From: JAIVGV01 sp032229975
GTDB lineage: Bacteria; Acidobacteriota; Blastocatellia; Pyrinomonadales; Pyrinomonadaceae
DNA: 64,000 nucleotides
Direction: 5' to 3'
NCBI GenBank assembly: GCA_032229975.1
Contig: JAVXVG010000020.1
Span: 1-64,000, forward strand
The position numbers and the translations under genes were made by a program. Positions within the stretch are counted from its first letter, which is position 1. Each line of letters begins with the position of its first letter. The notes below the pieces were generated by a model that was not told the DNA's origin, made no database searches, and was given only the letters and a program-made list of their open reading frames with translations. Positions 51,563-58,810 of the stretch are shown one piece after another.

Positions 51563-53011
51563 ATGACCACCGCGCTGCGCGTCGAGGGAGTCGCGAAGCA
51601 GTATCGCATCTACGAACATCCGAGCGACCGGCTCGTCGAGTCGCTGACGCGCGGGCGCGTGCGGCGTCATCGCGAGTTCTGGGCGTTGCGTGAAGTGTCG
51701 TTCGAGATTGAGAAGGGCACGACGACGGGCATCGTCGGCGCGAACGGGAGCGGCAAATCGACGCTCTTGCAAATCATCACGGGCACGCTTGAGCCGACGC
51801 ACGGCGCGGTCTTCGTCGAAGGTCGCGTCGCGGCCCTCCTCGAACTCGGCGCGGGCTTTAACCTTGAGTTCACGGGTCTCGAAAACGTTTACATGAATAC
51901 CGCTTTGATGGGCCTCTCGCGGCGCGAGACGGATCGGCGACTCAAAGAGATAGAACGCTTCGCGGAGATCGGCGACTTCATAGATCGGCCCGTCAAGACC
52001 TATTCGTCGGGGATGTATGTCCGTCTTGCTTTCGCCGTCGCGGTCAACACGGAGCCGGAGGTGCTCGTCATTGATGAGGCGCTCTCCGTCGGCGATACCG
52101 TCTTCCAACATCGCTGCGTCCGGCGCATACGCGAGATGCAGGCGCGTGGCACGACCGTCCTCTTCGTCTCGCACGACACGACGCTCGTGCGGGCCCTCTG
52201 CTCGCGCGCGATCCTTTTGAACGCCGGACGTATGCTCGCCGACGGCGAACCCGTGGACGTGCTCAATCGCTACCAACGCCTCATCATGGCGCGCGAAGAG
52301 GCTTACAACGACGATGGCGCACGCGCTTCGACGAACGACGCGGACTCGTCTGCGACGAATGGCGCTGACTCGTCTGCGATGAACGATGCTGTCGCGCGCG
52401 GCGCGGACGAGAGCGGAGATGTCCGCGCGTTGAGAAACGAGAGCCCTGCTGTCGGCGCGTCGAATAGTTCGTCTGTCGCGGTCGCGCGTGCGCCGCTCAG
52501 TTACACTTATCGTCACGGCAATCGAGATGCGGAGATCGTCTCGGCGGAGTTGATCGACGCGAAGGGTGGGCCGGTTGAGTTGATCGATTCGGGCGACGTT
52601 GCGCGAGTGCGCATGCGCATCCTCTTTCGACGCGACGTGGAGCAGCCTGTGTGCGGCTTCATGATCCGCAACCGGCACGGCATCAATGTCTATGGCACGA
52701 ACACGGAGCAGCGCGGGCTCAAGCTCGGCGCGGCACGCGCAGGTGAAGTGATCGAAGCAGAGTTCGCGTTCGACTGCTGGCTCGGCCAGGAGCATTACTT
52801 CGTCTCCGTCGCCGCGCACAGCGCGGAAGGAGTGGCCTTCGATTGGATGGACGGCGTCATCTTCTTTCGCGTCGCCTGCCCCGTCGAGATGGAGGGCCTG
52901 GCGAACCTCAACGCACGCGCGAGCGCGCGACGCGTTGGACCGGACACGCGCGGCGACGCGCAACTAATGAGCGAGCCCGAAGCCTTGCGCGCCGATACGA
53001 TCCTCAACTAA
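51563..53011 (+). CDS. wzt: ABC transporter ATP-binding protein with Wzt-type C-terminal domain
   Basis: A 482-residue protein. The start at ATG 51563 follows from the promoter and the family N-terminus (ALRVEGVAKQYRIY). The ATPase domain has Walker A GANGSGKST, signature YSSGMYVRLAF, Walker B VLVIDEAL and the H loop SHDT. A Ser/Asp/Asn-rich linker (about 260-310) contains tandem octapeptides (T-N-x-A-D-S-S-A). The C-terminal beta-sandwich (about 320-470, CGFMIRNRHGINVYGTNTE) is the Wzt_C domain that recognises the capped end of the polysaccharide. It works with the permease at 49979. First gene of the glycan run 51563-58810. Confidence 0.94.
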   Translation: MTTALRVEGVAKQYRIYEHPSDRLVESLTRGRVRRHREFWALREVSFEIEKGTTTGIVGANGSGKSTLLQIITGTLEPTHGAVFVEGRVAALLELGAGFNLEFTGLENVYMNTALMGLSRRETDRRLKEIERFAEIGDFIDRPVKTYSSGMYVRLAFAVAVNTEPEVLVIDEALSVGDTVFQHRCVRRIREMQARGTTVLFVSHDTTLVRALCSRAILLNAGRMLADGEPVDVLNRYQRLIMAREEAYNDDGARASTNDADSSATNGADSSAMNDAVARGADESGDVRALRNESPAVGASNSSSVAVARAPLSYTYRHGNRDAEIVSAELIDAKGGPVELIDSGDVARVRMRILFRRDVEQPVCGFMIRNRHGINVYGTNTEQRGLKLGAARAGEVIEAEFAFDCWLGQEHYFVSVAAHSAEGVAFDWMDGVIFFRVACPVEMEGLANLNARASARRVGPDTRGDAQLMSEPEALRADTILN

Positions 53012-53034
53012 TCCCCTTGAACGATTCGCACGAG

Positions 53035-53871
53035 ATGACGAGCCCGGAGAAAGATACGGCGACGACGACACACGATGACTCGCGCGCGACACAGCCGCGC
53101 GTGTTCGCGCCGTTGCGCTTGCAGGTCGCGCTCGAACCGCGCGCGGACGCTCGCTACCGCGTCGATCAGTTGCTCGCCTTTCACGACCGCGCCTTCGTCG
53201 AGTCGGCTTACGCGGCGACGCTCGGTCGAGTGCCCACGCATGACGAGTTGTCCGCGACGCTCGCAGACCTGCGCGACGCGCGACGCGACAAGCGAGAGAT
53301 CGTCGAAGACCTGATCGAGTCGGAAGAGGGCGCGCGTGTCGGGGCGCGCGCGCGCGTCGAGGGCGTCGAAGGGGCCGGTTGGAAGCGGAGAGCGCGAAGC
53401 CTGCCCGTGATCGGTTACTTGTGGCAGTTGCTCGCCGGGATCGCGCGCCTTCCGTTAGCGCAACGTCACCAGCGCGAGTTCGATGCTTACGTGCTCGCGC
53501 AGCAGCAGATCATCGTCGATCATCTCAACGAGAAGGGCCCGTTCGCGGAAGCCCTCGCAGCCATCTCGCTCCTCTCCGACGCGCTCGCCGGACTCGCCGC
53601 GCGACAGGCTGAGGCGCGCGACCACTTCGCCCGCCGCATGGATGCGCAGCAGGAGTTTTTAACGCAGGAGCAACATGCCATCGTCGAGGCGCAGAAAGTC
53701 GCGCTCGCCGAGATCGAGGGCCGGTTCGCGGACGCACTCTCGGCTCAAGCCGACGCGCTGGCGAAACTGTCCACGCGCATCGCGCAGATGCCCGTGCGCG
53801 ACGAAGAAGAACAGCGCGCGTCGCCTGCCGGCACGCGCGCGCGAGATGGCGGCGACATGGAGACGAGATGA
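53035..53871 (+). CDS. DUF4214-like protein in the glycan cluster
   Basis: A 278-residue protein. The start ATG 53035 is 23 bases after the wzt-like stop; a longer frame overlaps that gene and is not used. Residues about 45-95 (FVESAYAATLGRVPTHDELSATLADLRDARRDKREIVEDLIES) match the DUF4214 repeat, common in S-layer and glycan-cluster proteins. The rest is helical, with a predicted coiled coil (about 190-260). Its stop overlaps the next start (ATGA, 53868-53871). Function unknown; probably a partner of the exporter or glycosyltransferases. Confidence 0.78.
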   Translation: MTSPEKDTATTTHDDSRATQPRVFAPLRLQVALEPRADARYRVDQLLAFHDRAFVESAYAATLGRVPTHDELSATLADLRDARRDKREIVEDLIESEEGARVGARARVEGVEGAGWKRRARSLPVIGYLWQLLAGIARLPLAQRHQREFDAYVLAQQQIIVDHLNEKGPFAEALAAISLLSDALAGLAARQAEARDHFARRMDAQQEFLTQEQHAIVEAQKVALAEIEGRFADALSAQADALAKLSTRIAQMPVRDEEEQRASPAGTRARDGGDMETR

Positions 53872-56384
53872 AGCGCGTCGCCGTCGTCACGCCGTGGTTC
53901 GGCGCGGGACTTCGCGGCGGCGCGGAGCTACAGGCGCGCGAACTCTCTCTGCGACTCGCCGCGCGCGCGCACAACGTTGAAGTCCTGACCACCTGTGCGC
54001 GCTCCTTCTTCGACGACTGGTCAGAAGATCACCACGCGCAAGGCGTCTCGATGGAAGAAGGTCTCACCGTCCGACGCTTCCGCGTTGACCCGCGCGACGC
54101 GCGCGCTTTCGACGAAGCCAACGCCGCGCTGCTCGCGCTCACAGATTCCGATCTGCAACTCGGCGTGAGGCCCGTCGCCGACGATGCGGCGCGCGCTTTC
54201 GTCGAACACAACATCAACTCGTCCGCGCTCGTCGAGTTCTTGCGTGAAGAGGGAGAGGCCTTCGACGCGATCATCTTCCTGCCATACCTCTACGGCACGA
54301 CGCTGCGCGGTCTCGCAGCCGCGCGCGCACGCGCGCTCTTGCAGCCGTGCCTGCACGAAGAGGCTTACGCTTATCTGCCCGCCGTCGCCGACGCATTCCG
54401 GCGCGCGCGCCGCATCCTCTTCAACTCCGAAGGTGAACGCGAACTCGCGCTGCGTCTCTACGGGCCCGGCACGCACGCGCGCAGCCGCACAGTCGGCGAG
54501 GGCGTCGAGTTTGCGCCGCGAGTTGCTGGACTAAGCGACGGGCCGCACAACGACGATGGCCCGCTTGCGCGCGACGCGCTTCCCTCTGAGCTTCTTGGCG
54601 CGCGCTTCATTCTCTACCTCGGTCGGCGCGACGCAACGAAGAACATCGATCTCCTCGTGCGTGCGTTCCGTCGATTCAAAGCTGACTCTCCTTCCTCCGA
54701 TCTCAAGCTCGTGCTCGCGGGCGAAGGGCCAGAGTCATTCGACTCACGCGACGCAGGCATCCTCGATCTCGGCGTCGTCTCTGAAGAGACGAAGTCGGCG
54801 TTGCTCCGCGCGGCGCGCGCGCTCTTCCAGCCGAGCCAACGCGAAAGTTTTTCGCGCGTGTTGATGGAGGCGTGGCTCTCTGCGCGCCCCGTCGCTGCGC
54901 ATCGCGACTGCGCCGCGACCGCCGCATCGGTCGAGCGCGCGCGCGGTGGCTGGCTCGCCGCGACTGAAGAGGAGTGGGCGCGCGCGTTCGCTGTCGTCGA
55001 GACGGCGACCGATGAAGAGTTGAGCGAGATGGGAGCGCGCGGTCACGCCTACGCGCGCGAGCACGCCGACTGGGAGCGCGTGATTGATCGCTACGAGAAA
55101 GTCTTTAACGAGTTGGACGAAGACGAAAAAGATTTATACGAAACGGGCGAGGACGAAAAAAACTTCGATGCACCGAGCGGGGACGAAAAAAACTTTCGCG
55201 CGCGACGCCCGCAAGGCACGCATTCTTCGCAAGGCACGCATCTGCAAGGCGCACATCGCTCGATAGGTGCGACCGCTCTACTTTCCGGCCCGCGTGCTGT
55301 TCATCAACTTCTCCCCGACGCCGTCTCCGGCGACGCGATCACGAACCACGCTTTCTCGATCCGCGCGTGGCTGCGCGGCGCGGGATTCGAGTCGCGCATC
55401 TTCGCGAAGCGGCGCGAGAAAATTTTGGCGAGCGAAGTGGAATTGATCGACGAGTCCCTCATCGATCCATCGGCTGGTCTCATCTATCATCACTCCATCG
55501 GCTCGGACGTGACGGCGAAGGCCGTGGCCCACGCTGGCCCAAAGTGCCTCGTCTATCACAACGTCACGCCCGCCGAATTTTTCGCGCCCTATAGACCGGG
55601 CTTCGCGTGGTTGCTCGAAACGGGACGCGCTTCTTTGAATCGTCTCGCGCGCCACTTTTCCTGCTCGGTCGGCGACTCCGCGTTCAATGCGTCGGAACTC
55701 GAAGCGGCGGGCTTTCGCGCGCCCGGCGTGCTCCCGATCATTGTCGATCCAGACAGGTGGAATATCGCTTCGGACGAACGACTGATGAGAGAGTTGCAGG
55801 ACGGCGCGACGAACCTGCTCTTCGTCGGACGCTGTGCGCCGAACAAGCGACAGGACGCGCTCGTCGAAATCTTCGCCGAGTACGTCAAGCACGATGTGCG
55901 CGCACGACTCTTCCTCGCGGGCGAGGGGCCCGACTCCGATCCGTTCGTGCGTCGCATCATCCAACGCGTCGAACAGTTCGGCCTCGCGCGCCGCGTTCAC
56001 ATCACCGGGCGCGTCTCCGATGCCGCGCTGCTGGCTTACTACCGCACGGCGCACCTATACTTGTCGCCGAGCGAGCATGAAGGCTTCGGCGTTCCCCTCG
56101 TCGAGTCGATGTGGTTCGACGTGCCCGTCGTCGCGCGTCGCGGCACGGCTGTCACTGAAACACTCGGCGAGGCCGGTCTGTTATATGAACCGGATGCTAC
56201 ACCAGCAGAGATCGCGCGACTCGCGCACGGGCTCGCGCGCGCGGATGCGAACTTGCGACGGTGCGTGATCGCAGCGCAGCGCGTGCGCCGCGAGGCTTTC
56301 ACGCCCGCCGCGCTCAGCCCCGTCATCGATGCTCTCGTGCGACGCATGGAAACGACTCGCGCGCCGCGTGCCAAAGTCGCATGA
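53868..56384 (+). CDS. fusion of two GT4 glycosyltransferases
   Basis: An 838-residue protein with two GT-B, GT4-family units. The N-terminal unit (about 1-410) begins VAVVTPWFGAGLRGGAELQ and carries ESFSRVLME (EX7E). The C-terminal unit (about 470-825) has FVGRCAPNKRQDALVEIF and EGFGVPLVE (EX7E). Both donor-site motifs are intact, so two sugars could be added by one protein. The linker (about 412-470) contains two copies of DEKNF and three of QG(T/A)H, encoded by short direct DNA repeats. It is part of the same overlapping operon as the DUF4214-like gene. Confidence 0.9.
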   Translation: MKRVAVVTPWFGAGLRGGAELQARELSLRLAARAHNVEVLTTCARSFFDDWSEDHHAQGVSMEEGLTVRRFRVDPRDARAFDEANAALLALTDSDLQLGVRPVADDAARAFVEHNINSSALVEFLREEGEAFDAIIFLPYLYGTTLRGLAAARARALLQPCLHEEAYAYLPAVADAFRRARRILFNSEGERELALRLYGPGTHARSRTVGEGVEFAPRVAGLSDGPHNDDGPLARDALPSELLGARFILYLGRRDATKNIDLLVRAFRRFKADSPSSDLKLVLAGEGPESFDSRDAGILDLGVVSEETKSALLRAARALFQPSQRESFSRVLMEAWLSARPVAAHRDCAATAASVERARGGWLAATEEEWARAFAVVETATDEELSEMGARGHAYAREHADWERVIDRYEKVFNELDEDEKDLYETGEDEKNFDAPSGDEKNFRARRPQGTHSSQGTHLQGAHRSIGATALLSGPRAVHQLLPDAVSGDAITNHAFSIRAWLRGAGFESRIFAKRREKILASEVELIDESLIDPSAGLIYHHSIGSDVTAKAVAHAGPKCLVYHNVTPAEFFAPYRPGFAWLLETGRASLNRLARHFSCSVGDSAFNASELEAAGFRAPGVLPIIVDPDRWNIASDERLMRELQDGATNLLFVGRCAPNKRQDALVEIFAEYVKHDVRARLFLAGEGPDSDPFVRRIIQRVEQFGLARRVHITGRVSDAALLAYYRTAHLYLSPSEHEGFGVPLVESMWFDVPVVARRGTAVTETLGEAGLLYEPDATPAEIARLAHGLARADANLRRCVIAAQRVRREAFTPAALSPVIDALVRRMETTRAPRAKVA

Positions 56385-56419
56385 GCGCGGGCGACGATCC
56401 GGCCACACACAAGACTTGA
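56381..56419 (+). CDS. possible 12-codon coupling ORF between two glycosyltransferase genes
   Basis: An ATG at 56381 overlaps the stop of the GT4 fusion (ATGA). Twelve codons later its TGA overlaps the TTG start of the next gene (TTGA, 56416-56419). Either it is a short ORF that passes ribosomes along, or it shows the original N-terminus of the GT2 gene before a frameshift. No separate function is claimed. Confidence 0.3.
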   Translation: MSAGDDPATHKT

Positions 56420-57450
56420 GTACGATCACAAACAGCACGACTGAAACAAGGACGACCGCGCGCGGCGTCGCGCAACGCATCACTGCGTCGGACGGCGGCG
56501 CACAGCGAGCGCCCGTGCTGGCCCTCGTCGTGCCCTGTCTCGATGAAGAGCCGGTCGTGCGCGAGACCGCCGCGCGACTCTCCGCGCTGCTCGAACGTTT
56601 GATCGATGCCGGCAAGATCGACGCGGAGAGCTTCATCTATTTTGTCGATGATGGCAGTCGCGATGGCACGTGGGCGGCAATCGAAGAGATGCACCGCGCG
56701 GGTGCGTTCGTCAAAGGCTTGCGACTCGCGCGCAACTTCGGCTCGCAGAACGCGCTGCTCGCAGGGATGCTCTCCGTGCGCGAGCGCGCCGATTGCGTCG
56801 TCACCATCGACGCGGACTTGCAACAGGACGAGCGGGCCGTCGAAACCTTTCTCGACGCACACGCGCGCGGCGCACAGATCGTTTACGGCGTGCGCCGCAA
56901 CTTCGCGACCGATTCAATCGTGAAGCGCGTTGCGTCGTCCGCATTCTATAGCGTGATGCGTGTGATGGACTCGCGCATCATCAAGCATCACTCAGAGTAC
57001 AGGCTCGTCTCGCGCAAGGCGCTCGATGCCGTCGCAGAGTATCCTGAATACAACGTCTTCCTGCGCGGCATCTTCGTCGATATCGGCTATCGCTCGGAGA
57101 TCGTCACGTTCGACGTGCGTCGGCGCGAGGCGGGCCAGTCGAAGCACGGCCTGCGTAAGCTCGCGGGGCTTGCGCTCGACGGCGTCACGTCGTTCAGCGT
57201 CGTGCCGCTTCGCGTCGTCACGGCGTTTGGCGCGCTCGTCTTCCTCTTCAGTGGCGTGATGACGCTCTACTATCTTTATGAACGCGTGCGCGGCAACGCG
57301 CCGCCGGGCTGGGCCCCCTCCGTCATCCCCGTCTATTTTCTCGGCGGCGTACAGATCATGTCGCTCGGTCTGGTCGGCGAGTACGTCGGCAAGATTTACA
57401 AAGAGGTCAAGGCACGCCCGCGCTACATTAAGGACGAGGAGTTGTTCTGA
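56416..57450 (+). CDS. GT2 family glycosyltransferase (DPM1/GtrB/ArnC-like)
   Basis: A 344-residue protein if it starts at TTG 56416; the longer frame overlaps the preceding gene. The GT-A domain has VPCLDEEPVVRETAARL, FVDDGSRDGTW, LARNFGSQNALLAGM and the DxD in IDADLQQDE. Two C-terminal transmembrane helices (about 240-325) and VIPVYFLGGVQIMSLGLVGEYVGKIYKEVKARPRYI are as in bactoprenol-phosphate sugar transferases. It probably attaches a sugar to undecaprenyl phosphate for the surface polymer. It lies in the operon of the GT4 fusion. Confidence 0.92.
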   Translation: MSTITNSTTETRTTARGVAQRITASDGGAQRAPVLALVVPCLDEEPVVRETAARLSALLERLIDAGKIDAESFIYFVDDGSRDGTWAAIEEMHRAGAFVKGLRLARNFGSQNALLAGMLSVRERADCVVTIDADLQQDERAVETFLDAHARGAQIVYGVRRNFATDSIVKRVASSAFYSVMRVMDSRIIKHHSEYRLVSRKALDAVAEYPEYNVFLRGIFVDIGYRSEIVTFDVRRREAGQSKHGLRKLAGLALDGVTSFSVVPLRVVTAFGALVFLFSGVMTLYYLYERVRGNAPPGWAPSVIPVYFLGGVQIMSLGLVGEYVGKIYKEVKARPRYIKDEELF

Positions 57451-57538
57451 CCCGCTCACCACATCGGAAGAAAATTATGCGAGCGAAGATCACTCATGCG
57501 AGTAGCGCACGACTCTCGCCATCCCGAAGAATCCACGC

Positions 57539-58810
57539 ATGAAGATCGGCATACTCGGCGCGGGCGTCGCTGGCTTAGCGAGCGCACACTTCCTAAAAAA
57601 CTCTTTCCCCGATCTTCAGGTTCACGAGGCGACACTTGAAGTCGGCGGTCTCGCGCGAAGTTTCAAGTGGCACGGCTTCGACTGCGACATCGCCCCGCAC
57701 AGACTCTACACACAAGACACGGAACTACTCGCCGAGCTACTCGCGCTCGTGCCGATGGCCCGCGTGCGCCGCCGCAGTAGCATCTATCTTCAAGGCAAGT
57801 GGATTCGCGATCCGGTCAACGCCGCCGAGATGGTCTTCAAGTTCTTCCCACGCAAGAGCGCGCGCATCGTCTGGAGCTATCTCTTCCGACGCGATCACGG
57901 CGATGCGAGTTTTGAATCTCTCGTGCTCACGCGCTTCGGCGCGGGGCTTAACGAGATGTTCTTCAAGCCCTACTCGGAAAAACTTTTCGGTATTCCCGCG
58001 AATGAAATTTCCGCCGAGTGGGGTCGGCGCAAGATTCGCGTCGCCGGACTTCGCGACATGGTGCGCCGCGAGTCGAAGCTCTACTTCAAAGAGTTCTACT
58101 ATCCGAAGCGCGGAGGCTACGGGGCGATCACGCAGAGACTTTATGAAGAGGTCGAAGATTCGGTGCGACTCGACTCGCGCCTCGTCTCTGTTAGCCGCGA
58201 CGAGGCGACGAACAGGTACGCGTGCCGCTTCACGAACGCTGTGGGCCATAGTCACGCCGAAGAGTTCGACGCGCTCGTCACGTCGCTCCCGCTCAATTCG
58301 TTCGCGCGACTCTTCGGTCTTGAGTTGAGCTTGCGCTTCCGGCCCGCGCGCATCACGTATCTTCTCATCGACCGTGATCATGTGACCGACAATCACTGGT
58401 TCTACTTCGCCGACCGCGACTTCATCTTGAACCGCGTCGCCGAGTTCAAGAACTTCGTCGGCGCGGACACGCTCCCCGACGGTCGCACCGTCCTCTGCTG
58501 TGAAGTGACGGACGTGGCGCGCTATTCGCCGGAGCGCGTCGTCAGTGAGTTGGCCGAGACCGGAATCATCAGGCCCTCAGACGTGCTCGACACGAAAGTG
58601 ATCGAAATCCCGAACGCTTACCCGATCTATGATCGCGTCTATGAAGCAGAGATGAGCCGCGCACGCGACTTCTTCGCCGCGCACACGAACATCCAGCACG
58701 TCGGGCGGCACGCACAGTTCGCGCACAAAGACATCGACGAGATTTTCGACGAAGCCAAACGTCTCGCACTCGGCATCATCGCTCAACACGCGACCGAAGA
58801 GCGCGCCTGA
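57539..58810 (+). CDS. FAD-dependent amine oxidase/UDP-galactopyranose mutase-like protein
   Basis: A 423-residue protein. The N-terminal FAD-binding motif is MKIGILGAGVAGLASAHFL (GxGxxG), followed by GGLARSFKWHGFDCDIAPHRLY. The second FAD region near the C-terminus is QHVGRHAQFAHKDIDEIF. This resembles protoporphyrinogen oxidase-like and UDP-galactopyranose mutase-like members of glycan clusters; the exact substrate cannot be assigned. It follows the GT2 by 88 bases. Its stop overlaps the end of the convergent YfhO-like gene by 35 bases. Confidence 0.85.
   Translation: MKIGILGAGVAGLASAHFLKNSFPDLQVHEATLEVGGLARSFKWHGFDCDIAPHRLYTQDTELLAELLALVPMARVRRRSSIYLQGKWIRDPVNAAEMVFKFFPRKSARIVWSYLFRRDHGDASFESLVLTRFGAGLNEMFFKPYSEKLFGIPANEISAEWGRRKIRVAGLRDMVRRESKLYFKEFYYPKRGGYGAITQRLYEEVEDSVRLDSRLVSVSRDEATNRYACRFTNAVGHSHAEEFDALVTSLPLNSFARLFGLELSLRFRPARITYLLIDRDHVTDNHWFYFADRDFILNRVAEFKNFVGADTLPDGRTVLCCEVTDVARYSPERVVSELAETGIIRPSDVLDTKVIEIPNAYPIYDRVYEAEMSRARDFFAAHTNIQHVGRHAQFAHKDIDEIFDEAKRLALGIIAQHATEERA

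Noticed and set aside
51530..52963. A 477-codon minus-strand frame opposite the wzt-like gene
   Set aside because: Composition is Arg/His-rich without any motif, while the plus strand has complete ABC ATPase motifs.
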